Made by a program: the position numbers and the translations under genes. Positions 36,454 through 45,642 of a stretch of DNA of 64,000 nucleotides are shown in pieces. The number at the start of each line of letters is the position of its first letter. Positions within the stretch are counted from its first letter, which is position 1. The DNA lies in contig NZ_JAAORL010000001.1 in the NCBI RefSeq assembly GCF_017696015.1, forward strand, positions 496,001 to 560,000. Direction: 5' to 3'. The notes beneath the pieces were generated by a model. The model had not been told where the DNA came from, did no database searches, and saw only the letters and a program-made list of their open reading frames with translations. Source of the DNA: Prochlorococcus marinus CUG1415 (GTDB lineage: Bacteria; Cyanobacteriota; Cyanobacteriia; PCC-6307; Cyanobiaceae).

Positions 36454-36983
36454 TGATTTTTAGAAACCAAGTGCCATCAATTAAAAAATCAAACAGTATA
36501 TCTAGAGATGAACTTATAGATATATATGGTTTGAATTCTTATGAATTTACTCAAAAAGATAAAGAACAAATTTTTGTATGTAGCAAAAGTAAAGAGTTAG
36601 ATCTAATAGAGCTAGATCAACTTTTGCAAACTGTTGGTTGGAGCAGACGACCAATAAGGAGAGTTAAAAGAGCTTTGGATTTTAGTATTTTAGTGGTTGG
36701 ATTATGGCGCCATGACGATAAATTTCCTAGGCTAGTAGGATTTGCGAGATGCACTGGCGATGGAATTCTAGAAGCAACTGTTTGGGATGTTGCTGTGAAT
36801 CCTGTCTATCAAGGGCTAGGATTGGGGAAAGAACTAATGAAATATATTCTAAAAGAATTAAAACAAATTGGCATTTCAAAAGTTACTCTTTTTGCTGATG
36901 CGGAAGTGGTTACTTTTTATAAAAGACAAGGTTGGATATTGGAACCAAGAGGTTCTAAATGCGCTTTTTGGTATGCAAATTAA
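36453..36983 (+). CDS. GNAT-family N-acetyltransferase
   Basis: 176 residues. After ~60 polar residues comes the GNAT core: SRRPIRRVKRALDFSILVVGLWRHDDKFPRLVGFARCTGDG, the acetyl-CoA loop VAVNPVYQGLGLGKELMKYIL near 113, and FYKRQGWILEP at the end. This matches the NSI/Ycf52-like cyanobacterial-plastid subgroup in pattern; plastid members acetylate proteins, so a protein target is plausible but unproven. Translationally coupled to the ABC exporter, and its stop touches that of the convergent glycosyltransferase gene. Confidence 0.88.
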   Translation: MIFRNQVPSIKKSNSISRDELIDIYGLNSYEFTQKDKEQIFVCSKSKELDLIELDQLLQTVGWSRRPIRRVKRALDFSILVVGLWRHDDKFPRLVGFARCTGDGILEATVWDVAVNPVYQGLGLGKELMKYILKELKQIGISKVTLFADAEVVTFYKRQGWILEPRGSKCAFWYAN

Positions 36984-37667
36984 TTATTTTTTGTAGTAGT
37001 CATAATATATAGATTTTGTCGATTCGCCTTTTAACCATCTTCTTCTAAAGTTCCAGTTCTTGAGTGCTTGGAGAAAAATATTCGTTCTTTCCCATTTCCT
37101 TGAACTTGTAAAAATAGGTAAATTTAATTGCTTTAAATATTTTTTGCAGTTTAATCTCATTAAAAAATCTACGTCCTCCATTAAATGAATCTTTCTAAAA
37201 CCATTATTCTTAAGATAAATAGATCTATGAATTATTAAACCTTGGTCTCCATAAGGTTGTTTAAAATATTGGCTTCTAAAATTAACAAGAATCTCGAGCA
37301 GTCTGTAAATTAACTTTTTGTCATTAATTCTAAATTTAAAATAGTAAATATAATTTTTATCTCCCTTTAAAACTGATTGTATTTTTGTAAACCAATCATG
37401 AGTTAATCTTGTGTCAGCATGTAAAAACATTAGCCAGTCCCCATTTGATTTTTTAGCACCAGTATCTAATTGTAAGCCTCGATTTCTTTCTTTGGATTTA
37501 TATACTTTCGCGCCATAAATATTAGCTACATCAATAGTTTTATCTTCACTCCCACCGTCAACAATAAGAATTTCACCCTCTTTCTGAATAATCGACAAGT
37601 CCGAAAGCAATAATGGCAAATTATTGGCTTCATTAATAGTTGGAATTACAACTGAAATTTTAGACAA
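36984..37667 (-). CDS. Family 2 glycosyltransferase, arsenosugar-type (TIGR04283-like)
   Basis: 227 residues. GT-A fold: ISVVIPTINEANNLPLLL at the N-terminus, LIVDGGSEDKTIDVA near 33, and the DxD-like metal site FLHADTRL near 80; YGDQGLIIHRSIYLKNNGFRKIHLMEDVDF is diagnostic of the subgroup. These GTs pair with a DUF2064 protein in cyanobacteria, exactly as here (six bases separate them). The pair has been annotated as arsenosugar biosynthesis by association; the native substrate is unproven and may be a different small molecule. Confidence 0.85.
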   Translation of the reverse strand: MSKISVVIPTINEANNLPLLLSDLSIIQKEGEILIVDGGSEDKTIDVANIYGAKVYKSKERNRGLQLDTGAKKSNGDWLMFLHADTRLTHDWFTKIQSVLKGDKNYIYYFKFRINDKKLIYRLLEILVNFRSQYFKQPYGDQGLIIHRSIYLKNNGFRKIHLMEDVDFLMRLNCKKYLKQLNLPIFTSSRKWERTNIFLQALKNWNFRRRWLKGESTKSIYYDYYKK

Positions 37668-37672
37668 GTTGA

Positions 37673-38308
37673 TTACTTTCTATTTTCAATATCAATTATT
37701 GTATCTATATCTATTTTTTTGTCCAAAAACTTATATTTCATGTTCGTCGAGGCAAAATTATCAATTGTATTTTGAAGAACATTTTCTTTACTCCACTTGA
37801 TATTGATAAAAGGTAAGTGTAGATGATTTGATATTATTGATTCTGATAAACCAATAAGCCAATACCCTCCATCATTAGATGGCCCTAAAATAAGATCATT
37901 TTGTTTTAGTTCCCTGATAGTATTCAATAAATCTAGATGGCATAAATCTGGTAGATCAGTGCCGATAAAAATTATATTTTTTATCTTATTTTGTGTACAA
38001 AATTTTTTGTTGATAATTATTTGCCGTTTCATTTTTTCTCCCAAGCAGCCTTTACCCTGCAAATTAAACTTTTTAATGCCTAATTCTTTAGACCATCTTC
38101 TACAAGATGTCCCCCCTAAACCAGATATAGCTATAGAAATATCAATTGGTTGAAGTTTCTGGATAGATTTGGCGACGGAAATGGTGTGGTTGGTCATCAC
38201 ACTTTGTATTTTTGCAGAATTACTTTTACCTATATCTCTAGATAATCTTGTTTTGCATCTTCCAAAACCATGCCATTTAGCCATGATAATAAGTAATGAT
38301 TTATCCAA
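37673..38308 (-). CDS. DUF2064 (TIGR04282) glycosyltransferase-like protein
   Basis: 211 residues with a nucleotidyltransferase/GT-A fold: LLIIMAKWHGFGRCKTRLSRDIG at the start (the KxRL nucleotide loop), NIIFIGTDLPDLCHLDLL in the middle and LILGPSNDGGYWLIGLS after it. Family recalled as TIGR04282, the regular partner of the TIGR04283 glycosyltransferase. Probably makes or uses an activated sugar in the same short pathway. First gene of the two-gene operon; its start faces dnaA with a 158-base gap. Confidence 0.85.
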   Translation of the reverse strand: MDKSLLIIMAKWHGFGRCKTRLSRDIGKSNSAKIQSVMTNHTISVAKSIQKLQPIDISIAISGLGGTSCRRWSKELGIKKFNLQGKGCLGEKMKRQIIINKKFCTQNKIKNIIFIGTDLPDLCHLDLLNTIRELKQNDLILGPSNDGGYWLIGLSESIISNHLHLPFINIKWSKENVLQNTIDNFASTNMKYKFLDKKIDIDTIIDIENRK

Positions 38309-38450
38309 TACTTCAGTGAGATTTATAATAATTATATGCCTATGAAAAAAATATAAAATTTATTCTTATAGATTAGGATTATGCTTTGTTAAAAAATTTT
38401 AAATTTATCGTGATCTTGTGATTTGATAATGGCCAATTATTAAATTCCAA

Positions 38451-38467
38451 CTAGATTAATAATCTAG
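38451..38467. promoter_or_regulatory. Perfect 17-bp palindrome at the dnaA start
   Basis: CTAGATTA-A-TAATCTAG: two exact 8-base arms around one A. Its last base is the first base of the dnaA GTG codon. It could be a protein operator or an RNA fold hiding the start codon. No 9-mer close to the usual DnaA box TTATCCACA is seen in the 158-base gap, so DnaA self-binding is not indicated. Confidence 0.6.
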
Positions 38468-39873
38468 TGAATAAAATTTTGCAAGCAACTAATCCTATTT
38501 GGTCGGAAGTTCAACAACTACTTCAAAAAACTTTAAGTAAGCCTTCATTTGAGACGTGGATAAGGCCTGCTAAATTTAGTTGCTTTGAGAATGGGTTATT
38601 GACCTTAATCGCTCCAAATACATTTTCAAGTGATTGGTTAAGAAAGAATTATTGTGCAACTATCGAAGAAGCTGCAAAAGAAATTTGTGGCCATGATGTA
38701 AAAGTTGTTTTTAAATCTGAAATAAATAGCAACAGCGATTTAACAAATAAAGAGAGCCCAAAGGAACTGAAGTTAAATAACAAAACAAAATCTTTTTCTA
38801 ATAACTACCAAGATAATTCTTCAAAAAATCGATCCAAGAATCCTAATGGTTTAAATTTACGTTACGTCTTTAAAAGATTTGTTGTGGGTCCAAATAGTAG
38901 GTTGGCTCATGCCGCAGCTTTAGCAGTTGCCGAATCTCCTGGGAGAGAATTTAATCCATTATTTATTTGTGGTGGAGTAGGTCTTGGTAAAACTCATTTA
39001 ATGCAAGCAATAGGTCATTATCGAGTAGAAATAGATCCTGAAGCAAAAGTCAAATATGTATCTACAGAGACTTTTACTAACGATGTTATTAGTGGTATCA
39101 GGAGAGATGGAATGACAGCTATTCGAGATAAATATAGAAATGTAGATCTGATTTTAATAGACGATATACAGTTTTTAGAAGGTAAAGAGTATACTCAGGA
39201 AGAATTTTTTCATACTTTTAACGCTCTTCACGAATCAGGAAGTCAAATAGTGATTGCAAGTGATAGGCCTCCAAATCAATTGTCGGGAATTCAAGAGAGA
39301 TTAATTTCTAGATTCTCAATGGGTATGACTGCAGATATTCAACCCCCTGACCTTGAGACGAGGACGGCTATTCTTCAAAAAAAGGCAGAACAAGAGAGGA
39401 TGAGTCTCCCAAGAGATTTAATCCAATTTATAGCAGGAAGATTTACTTCCAATATCCGAGAATTAGAAGGTGCATTTACTAGGGCAGTTGCATTCGCTTC
39501 AATCACAGGCTTGCCAATGACAGTCCAGTCAATTGCCCCAATGCTTGATCCGAATAGTGTTGGAGTAGTTGTAACTCCAAAACAAGTTATTAACAAGGTG
39601 TCAGATTTCTTTAAAGTTTCTACTGATGAATTGATTAGTTCAAGTAGAAGAAAACCAGTAAGTCAAGCCAGACAAATTGGTATGTATCTTATGAGACATG
39701 GAACCGATCTAAGTCTGCCAAGAATAGGAGATGAATTTGGAGGTAAAGACCATACCACTGTTATGTATGCTATAGAACAGGTTGAAAAAAAATTGTCCAT
39801 TGATCCTAATATTGCAAGTCAAGTTCAAAAAATAAGAGATTTACTTCAAATAGATTCAAGAAAAAATTTCTAA
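38467..39873 (+). CDS. dnaA: Chromosomal replication initiator protein DnaA
   Basis: 468 residues from a GTG start. Domain I (about 10-85: [23 protein letters not shown]), a polar linker, domain III AAA+ with Walker [14 protein letters not shown] near 168, Walker [13 protein letters not shown], and [22 protein letters not shown], then domain IV with the DNA-binding signature [15 protein letters not shown]. dnaN is not adjacent; in Prochlorococcus dnaA lies apart from dnaN and the presumed origin. It converges directly on the GST-like gene. Confidence 0.98.
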   Translation: MNKILQATNPIWSEVQQLLQKTLSKPSFETWIRPAKFSCFENGLLTLIAPNTFSSDWLRKNYCATIEEAAKEICGHDVKVVFKSEINSNSDLTNKESPKELKLNNKTKSFSNNYQDNSSKNRSKNPNGLNLRYVFKRFVVGPNSRLAHAAALAVAESPGREFNPLFICGGVGLGKTHLMQAIGHYRVEIDPEAKVKYVSTETFTNDVISGIRRDGMTAIRDKYRNVDLILIDDIQFLEGKEYTQEEFFHTFNALHESGSQIVIASDRPPNQLSGIQERLISRFSMGMTADIQPPDLETRTAILQKKAEQERMSLPRDLIQFIAGRFTSNIRELEGAFTRAVAFASITGLPMTVQSIAPMLDPNSVGVVVTPKQVINKVSDFFKVSTDELISSSRRKPVSQARQIGMYLMRHGTDLSLPRIGDEFGGKDHTTVMYAIEQVEKKLSIDPNIASQVQKIRDLLQIDSRKNF

Positions 39874-41103
39874 TTAATTAGAAATGAAATTGATAGGGTC
39901 TTGATCATATCTATGCTTGAGAGGTATCTCATCTATTTCATTGTTATCACTTATTAATTCAATTTTATTTAATGATTGTCTTAGTAACCTTGCTGAAATA
40001 ATTGGCATATCTCTTGGAACTGAGATTCTATCTTTTAAATATCTCAGAGATTTTCCTGAAAGTTTCTCAGGGATTCTTACTTCACTTGTGATCATATAAG
40101 TTAATGCTGATCTCAATGATTCTTCAAAGAATTCCTTATCGTATGGGTTAACTTTTATTAAACTTTCTTTATGCTTTAATACTCTTTGAATAGCAATTCT
40201 GGCGTAATATTTTGAATCGTAATTTTTATTTAATTCAAAATTACCAAGACCTTCCCCAGTATCTATTGCCTTAGAGAAAACAATCTGTTTTTGATTGCTC
40301 TCTTTGAAACATCCACCCATTTGTGGAGGTAAGTCATGAGAGTGAGTATGAAAATCTCCCTGAGTTCCTCTATAAGCATTTGTTCCTTCAAAAAGGGTAA
40401 GCCAGGTATGTATAGATGGATAATTAGATCTTATGTTAAAACCTTTATAGTACATTAAGGAAGCATTCATTCTCTCCATATATGGAATAAAAATTATATC
40501 TCCAATCCCAGGCTCTAAATCACCTGAATTAGATACTGCTGGATCAACAAACCCTGATTCTGATCTGCTCAAGATTTCATCAAATTTAGAAATAGATTCT
40601 TTTAATCTTTTTTTTCTAAAAGAGTTATCTATGAAATTAAAGCTTTCTCGGCAAAGCCAATTACACCAAGATCTGAAAATTTCTCTTTCTAATTTTCGCG
40701 TTTCTCTAAGGTGACTTGATGTTATATAAGACCCTTGTGCTCCAAATTCATTTTCTAAAAAAGCTATGATGTTATCGCTTTCAGTTACAACTTGCCCTTT
40801 AAATTCAATTGCAGGTAATTTACCTGATCTGACTTTATCAAGGAACCAAATTTCTTTTTGACCATAGCAAAACATATTTATTTTTTTTACTCTATAAGGA
40901 ATCCTCTTAAATTCAAGCCACAACCATATTTTCTGACAATAAGGACACCATGAATGTCTATCCCTAAAAAGAGTAACTATGACATCCTCTTCTTTATGAC
41001 CAAATAATCTTAAGTTTGCGTAGGAATTATTAATACCATTAACTCTATCAAGATCTTCAATCTTAAATTTATTTAAGTCTTCCCATGTCAAAATCTCATA
41101 CAT
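39874..41103 (-). CDS. Glutathione S-transferase-like protein, two-part
   Basis: 409 residues, twice the usual GST length. N-terminal thioredoxin-like GST domain (about 50-135): VTLFRDRHSWCPYCQKIWLWLEFKRIPYRVKKI has a CPYC active-site motif as in omega-type GSTs or glutaredoxins, and KLPAIEFKGQVVTESDNIIAFLE binds glutathione. Helical GST C-domain to about 245. The last ~150 residues are unfamiliar helical sequence ending FISN. Divergent from glutathione reductase 52 bases away, a good functional neighbour. Could be a GSH-dependent reductase rather than a conjugating enzyme. Confidence 0.82.
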   Translation of the reverse strand: MYEILTWEDLNKFKIEDLDRVNGINNSYANLRLFGHKEEDVIVTLFRDRHSWCPYCQKIWLWLEFKRIPYRVKKINMFCYGQKEIWFLDKVRSGKLPAIEFKGQVVTESDNIIAFLENEFGAQGSYITSSHLRETRKLEREIFRSWCNWLCRESFNFIDNSFRKKRLKESISKFDEILSRSESGFVDPAVSNSGDLEPGIGDIIFIPYMERMNASLMYYKGFNIRSNYPSIHTWLTLFEGTNAYRGTQGDFHTHSHDLPPQMGGCFKESNQKQIVFSKAIDTGEGLGNFELNKNYDSKYYARIAIQRVLKHKESLIKVNPYDKEFFEESLRSALTYMITSEVRIPEKLSGKSLRYLKDRISVPRDMPIISARLLRQSLNKIELISDNNEIDEIPLKHRYDQDPINFISN

Positions 41104-41155
41104 TCTTTGAATTTAAGTAATAAACTTAAGTTATAATAATTGATTAAAAAAAATC

Positions 41156-42520
41156 TTGGAATTTCAATTTGATTTAATTGTTGTTGGTGCTGGATCTGGA
41201 GGATTGGCAGCGGCTAAACGTGCTGCAAGTTATGGAGCAAAAGTTGCAATTATAGAAGCAAATCAAATAGGCGGTACTTGTGTAATAAAGGGATGTGTTC
41301 CTAAAAAATTGATGGTTTATGCAGCTAAAAGTAAAAATAATATTACTTCTTCTGGAGGATATGGATTAAAAAGTGAAGGCATTATTTTTCAATCGAGTAT
41401 TCTATTGAAGAATGTTAGAGAAGAGGTTTCGAGGTTAAGTGATTTACATAAAAATTATTTAAATAAACTGAATGTAACTGTTTTTGAGGGATTAGGAAGA
41501 TTCATAACACAAAATGAATTAGAAATAATTTGTCCAAAAACAAACAGAATTATAAATAAAATAAGATCACAAAAAATTCTTATTGCAGTTGGAGGTAAAC
41601 CAAAGAAATTAAATATTCCTGGAATAGACTTGGCATGGACGAGTGATGATATTTTTGAATTAGATAAGTTTCCTGAATCAATATTAATAGTTGGAGGCGG
41701 ATATATTGCCTGTGAATTTGCGTCTATTTTCAGGAATTTAGGTACTGAAGTAACTCAAGTAATTAGAGGTCAACATTTGCTTAATGGTTTTGATGAGGAT
41801 CTGTCTTCATGCTTAGAAGAATCACCTACTTTTGCTGGAATAAATATAATCCCTAAAACTCAATTAAAGTCTATCGAGAAAGTAAATGGGAATTTGAAAT
41901 CTAGCCTGGACTCAGGAGATGAAGTTCTAACTAATAATATTCTTATCGCGACAGGTAGAGAACCAAATCTTTTGCCTTTAAATTTAGATTTTTTAAATTT
42001 AAAGATGGATGGAACATATTTAGATGTTGATGAACTTAATCAAACAAGTAATGATAATATTTTTGCAGTTGGCGATATCATAAATAAACCTAACTTAACT
42101 CCAGTAGCAATAGAACAAGGTAGAGCTTTTTCGGATAATTTTTTTAATGATCAAAAAAGAAAAGTAAATTATAAATATATTCCTAAGGCAGTTTTCACTA
42201 TTCCTGAAATTTCATCAGTTGGCTTAAGTGAGAAAAGAGCTAAAGAAATCTACTCTGAGAAAAATATAAAAATTTTCAAATGTAAATTTACACCTATGTC
42301 TAATACGTTTAAAGAGAATAAATCAAAATGTATGTTAAAGATTGTCGTTAATAGACTAACTGACAAAGTCTTGGGATGCCATATGTTTGGAGAAACATCA
42401 TCTGAGATTATTCAAATGGTATCAATTTCATTAAACGCAGGTATAACAAAAAAAGATTTTGATATTACTATGGCTTTGCATCCAACTATCTCAGAAGAAT
42501 TTGTGACAATGTATGGCTAA
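41156..42520 (+). CDS. gor: Glutathione reductase
   Basis: 454 residues from a TTG start. FAD/NAD(P)H disulfide oxidoreductase: GAGSGGLAAAKRAASYGAKVAIIE, the redox-active GGTCVIKGCVPKKLM (Cys-x4-Cys) near 40-52, the NADPH site ILIVGGGYIACEFASIF, and HPTISEEFVTM with the C-terminal catalytic His. Recycles GSSG to GSH; its neighbour is a GST-like protein. Ends one base from the convergent antiporter gene. Confidence 0.95.
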   Translation: MEFQFDLIVVGAGSGGLAAAKRAASYGAKVAIIEANQIGGTCVIKGCVPKKLMVYAAKSKNNITSSGGYGLKSEGIIFQSSILLKNVREEVSRLSDLHKNYLNKLNVTVFEGLGRFITQNELEIICPKTNRIINKIRSQKILIAVGGKPKKLNIPGIDLAWTSDDIFELDKFPESILIVGGGYIACEFASIFRNLGTEVTQVIRGQHLLNGFDEDLSSCLEESPTFAGINIIPKTQLKSIEKVNGNLKSSLDSGDEVLTNNILIATGREPNLLPLNLDFLNLKMDGTYLDVDELNQTSNDNIFAVGDIINKPNLTPVAIEQGRAFSDNFFNDQKRKVNYKYIPKAVFTIPEISSVGLSEKRAKEIYSEKNIKIFKCKFTPMSNTFKENKSKCMLKIVVNRLTDKVLGCHMFGETSSEIIQMVSISLNAGITKKDFDITMALHPTISEEFVTMYG

Positions 42521-42521
42521 A

Positions 42522-43601
42522 TTATAATTTAGAAAATTTTAAATTTTCTTGAAAAAAGAGAAAGACAGTAAGTAATGAAAAGTAAATCAATAAACCTATC
42601 CTTAATTCAAAGAGATAATTAAATTCATTCAAAAAAAGTATCTTATCGAGGATGTAAAAAATATAAAGATTAAGCAAAATAAATCCTTCAATTCTCGTTA
42701 TTTTCCCTTTGCTCCAAAAAATTGGTAAGCATGCAAAGGTGGTTAAAACCATAAAAGGTAGATCAACTTTTATTAGGCTTTGATCAATTACTAAACCTTT
42801 AAATCCTGAAAAAATGCTACAACTTCCAAGGATTAGAAGTTGATTAAGCAGATTGCTTCCTATTACATTCCCAATAGCGAGATCTGTTTTCCCCTTAAAT
42901 GCCGCAATAATTGAAGTTACTAATTCTGGTAAAGATGTTCCAGTGGCAAGAATAGTTAAACCAATAATAATGTCATTAACCCCTAAAAGAGTAGCAAGCA
43001 TTTGAGCACCATTTACTAAAATGTTTGAACCAAAGCTTAAAAGAAATATTCCCAATATCAACTTTAGTAAAATATTTAGCTTCCCTTTATAATTGGAATT
43101 GAATTCCTCTATCTCTGGTTCAGCAACTTTTGTATCCTCTTCTTTCTCGTTGATGGTATTAATTTCCCATATTGTATTTAAGACTAAACAAAATATTAGA
43201 AATATTCCTGCTTGCAATGTTAATAAGCCTGTTGATGACATTGCCCAAACCGCACAAGAAATAGCCATCAAAAGAGGAACATCTCTTCTGACTATTCTGC
43301 TTTTTACCTTAAGAGGTGTTATCAATGAGCTTATACCTAAAACTACAAGAACATTAAAAATATTGCTTCCAATTACATTGCTAGCCGCAAGCGAATCACT
43401 GCCTTTTAAAATTGAACTTAAACTTACCAACAACTCAGGAGAGCTTGTACCGAGTGAGACAACGGTTAATCCAATTACTATTTGAGGTATACCTAAAATC
43501 AAGGATAAAATTATGGCTCCTTGAATAAAAAACTCTCCTCCTGCGAAAAGTAAAACTACACCTAATATTATTTCTATTATTGGAAATACAAAATCACTCA
43601 T
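42522..43601 (-). CDS. Cation/Ca2+ exchanger (CaCA family, YrbG-like)
   Basis: 359 residues, about 10-11 membrane helices in two inverted halves. The alpha-1 repeat GLTVVSLGTSSPELLVSL near 43 and alpha-2 repeat GLTILATGTSLPELVTSI near 208 carry the Glu residues that bind the exchanged ions; GSNIFNVLVVLG and GSNLLNQLLILG follow each. Exchanges Na+ or H+ for Ca2+ at the plasma membrane. An acidic loop (NEKEEDTKVAEPEIEEF) joins the halves. Confidence 0.92.
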   Translation of the reverse strand: MSDFVFPIIEIILGVVLLFAGGEFFIQGAIILSLILGIPQIVIGLTVVSLGTSSPELLVSLSSILKGSDSLAASNVIGSNIFNVLVVLGISSLITPLKVKSRIVRRDVPLLMAISCAVWAMSSTGLLTLQAGIFLIFCLVLNTIWEINTINEKEEDTKVAEPEIEEFNSNYKGKLNILLKLILGIFLLSFGSNILVNGAQMLATLLGVNDIIIGLTILATGTSLPELVTSIIAAFKGKTDLAIGNVIGSNLLNQLLILGSCSIFSGFKGLVIDQSLIKVDLPFMVLTTFACLPIFWSKGKITRIEGFILLNLYIFYILDKILFLNEFNYLFELRIGLLIYFSLLTVFLFFQENLKFSKL

Positions 43602-43718
43602 ATTTAAGCTTTATTTAGAAAATTAAATCTTTAAAAATTGATTAATAACTATCCTCGAATATCTATAATTTATTGTCAATTTTAATTTGCTGTTAAAATT
43701 GATTAAATCGTAAAAATT

Positions 43719-44768
43719 TTGAAGACATTAACCATATTAAAACCTGATGATTGGCATGTACATTTAAGAGAGGGTCTTGTATTAAAAAATATAATTCATT
43801 TTACATCAGAATATTTTGGAAGAGCTATCGTCATGCCAAATACTAAAAGTCCAATAACATCTATTGATGCTGCTATTTCTTACAAGAAATCTATTGCTAA
43901 AGCGCTACCAGAGAGTTCGAGGTTTGAACCATTAATGACAATGTATCTTACTGATGAGACTGATAAAGTAGAACTAATAAATGGTTTCAACAATAATGTA
44001 TTTTTCGCAGCAAAATTATATCCAGCTAATGCCACAACAAATTCCAGTCATGGAGTTAAGAAAATTGAAAATCTATATAACATCTTTGAATTAATGCAAG
44101 ATTCTGGAATGCCTCTTTTGATTCACGGGGAAGTGACTGATTCTAAAGTGGATGTATTTGATCGAGAAGAAGTTTTTATAGATAGAGAACTTTCACAAAT
44201 AACTAAAAGATTTCCAAAATTAAAAATTGTTTTAGAACATATAACCACATCTTATGCAGTGGATTTTGTCCAAGAAAATAATATTGGAGCTACTATCACA
44301 CCGCATCATTTACATATAAATAGAAATGCAATGTTTTTTGGAGGCTTAAATAGTGATTTTTACTGTTTACCAGTTGCCAAGAGGGAAAATAATAGACTGG
44401 CCTTAAGGAAAGCTGCAACAAGTGGGAAAGAATGTTTTTTCTTGGGAACTGATTCTGCTCCCCACCTGAGAAAGTGGAAGGCTTTTTGTGGTTGTGCAGG
44501 TATTTTTAATTCCCCAGTTGCAATAGAAAGCTATTTAACAGTATTTGAAGAGGAAAATGCTCTAGATAATTTTGAGAAGTTTGCAAGTTTGAATGGCTGT
44601 AATTTTTATAATGTGCCCCCAAATAAAGAAAAATTAAAATTAGTATCTAGACCTAATAAAATCGAAGAATTAATTCATGTTTTTGAAGAAAAAAATATTA
44701 TCGGACAAATAAAACCATTTCATGCAGGTGAAACTTTACAATGGCAAGTCGAAGGGATAGTAAATTAA
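43719..44768 (+). CDS. pyrC: Dihydroorotase
   Basis: 349 residues from a TTG start. Closes carbamoyl-aspartate to dihydroorotate in pyrimidine synthesis. DDWHVHLREG holds the HxH zinc pair near 14; VFFAAKLYPANATTNS has the carbamylated Lys near 102; IHGEVTDS and LEHITTSYAV hold further His ligands; FLGTDSAPH is the catalytic Asp loop. Length and motifs match class II (E. coli-type) dihydroorotase. pyrH, in the same route, is 43 kb away. Confidence 0.96.
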   Translation: MKTLTILKPDDWHVHLREGLVLKNIIHFTSEYFGRAIVMPNTKSPITSIDAAISYKKSIAKALPESSRFEPLMTMYLTDETDKVELINGFNNNVFFAAKLYPANATTNSSHGVKKIENLYNIFELMQDSGMPLLIHGEVTDSKVDVFDREEVFIDRELSQITKRFPKLKIVLEHITTSYAVDFVQENNIGATITPHHLHINRNAMFFGGLNSDFYCLPVAKRENNRLALRKAATSGKECFFLGTDSAPHLRKWKAFCGCAGIFNSPVAIESYLTVFEEENALDNFEKFASLNGCNFYNVPPNKEKLKLVSRPNKIEELIHVFEEKNIIGQIKPFHAGETLQWQVEGIVN

Positions 44769-44796
44769 AAAATTATATTTAATCTGATCATTCATT

Positions 44797-44921
44797 AAAA
44801 GTGTAAATTTCCCAATTTTTCTTGGTTAAATTGTTCACTTTCGGCGTCGATTAAATATAGAAACTCCTTTTGATTGCGCAGGAGTCAGTAGACTTTCATG
44901 ACTTGGAATCTCCTGAGAATC
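44797..44921 (+). pseudogene. Decayed copy of the tRNA-Leu upstream region and 5' tRNA half
   Basis: Aligned to 45884-46009 with one single-base gap. In the first 74 bases about 58 match by hand count, including CTTGGTTAAA and AAACTCCTTT/AAATTCCTTT. The next ~48 bases cover tRNA positions: the D-arm GTAGAC and the anticodon-arm GACTT..AATC blocks survive at the same offset (1088), with about 28 of 48 matching. The 3' half, including the T-arm, is not recognisable, and the acceptor cannot pair, so it is not a working tRNA. A shared promoter alone is the alternative. Confidence 0.6.
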
Positions 44922-45023
44922 TAGTAATTAGTGGATGGGATTAGTTTTTAAAAGCTATTCCCTTTCTTAATTATCAAACTGTACAAATATATAGATCAAT
45001 ACATAATAAAATCTGCCGAGCAT

Positions 45024-45054
45024 GCTAATCCAAAAAAACTAATATTGGATCAGC
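45024..45054. terminator. Inverted repeat before DUF805
   Basis: GCTAATCCAA at 45024-45033 and TTGGATCAGC at 45045-45054 pair at 9 of 10 positions, with an A-rich 11-base loop. The local G+C is higher than around it. It could end a small transcript starting at the tRNA-like promoter 44850-44870, or be a remnant end of an inserted segment. Confidence 0.4.
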
Positions 45055-45156
45055 AGGAGCAATTAAATCCGAGTAGATTTATAAAATAAATGCAATGTAG
45101 GAAGTTATCAGTAATTAAATTTGTATAATTTAAATCGTATAGAAATAATATTTTTC

Positions 45157-45642
45157 ATGATAAAGAATTATTTGTCTGCTTGGCAAAAGCCTTTTAATTT
45201 TCAAGGGAAATCGACTAGAAAAGAATACTGGCAATTTTTAATTTTAAATTCCATTATCTTAGGGTTTTTTCTTCTTATAAGAGCATTCGATTATGCTGAT
45301 TATTACAGTTTTCCGAGTGCCATATCAATACCTCTTTATCTAATAGGTTTTTTGTTGTTTTTTGGAAGTACCTGGATTGCTCTTCCACTCACCGTAAGAA
45401 GAATTAGAGATGTTGGTATGTCATGGAAATGGATATTTTTTGTTTCTATACCATATATAGGCGCTATTTTTTTACTGATATTTCTTACTAGGTCATCAAT
45501 GGTTTTTATTGATGGGAATGAATATTATTTAAAATACCCTACTAAAAAAAATCATATCATTGGATATTGGATTGGAGGCGTTGCATGGTTTGTATTCGGT
45601 TATCTTGGCCCTCTGATTATTGCTGTAAGCTCAATTAAATAA
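45157..45642 (+). CDS. DUF805 family membrane protein
   Basis: 161 residues from ATG 45157 (MIKNYLSAWQKPFNFQGKSTRKEYWQF); an upstream TTG would add 12 hydrophobic residues. The start pattern (YLSAWQKPFNFQGKSTRKEYW) and the LPLTVRRIRDVGMSWKW motif near 85 are the DUF805 signature; about four membrane helices. Function unknown; the family is often found in prophages and islands. It lies between the decayed and the intact tRNA-Leu copies, consistent with arrival on a tRNA-linked insertion. Confidence 0.85.
   Translation: MIKNYLSAWQKPFNFQGKSTRKEYWQFLILNSIILGFFLLIRAFDYADYYSFPSAISIPLYLIGFLLFFGSTWIALPLTVRRIRDVGMSWKWIFFVSIPYIGAIFLLIFLTRSSMVFIDGNEYYLKYPTKKNHIIGYWIGGVAWFVFGYLGPLIIAVSSIK

Larger units (their letters stand above)
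44769..45156. other. 388-base gap after pyrC holding a tRNA-Leu-like relic
   Basis: No protein gene. It contains (a) the segment 44797-44921 that resembles the upstream region and 5' half of the intact tRNA-Leu further right, (b) an inverted repeat at 45024-45054, and (c) AT-rich sequence before DUF805. Confidence 0.7.

Noticed and set aside
38309-38466. Replication origin next to dnaA
   Set aside because: No cluster of DnaA boxes or AT-rich 13-mers is seen and dnaN is absent; the palindrome alone does not make an origin.
43093-43485. Plus-strand open frame of 130 codons
   Set aside because: Antisense to the cation exchanger, whose alpha-repeat motifs are intact on the minus strand.
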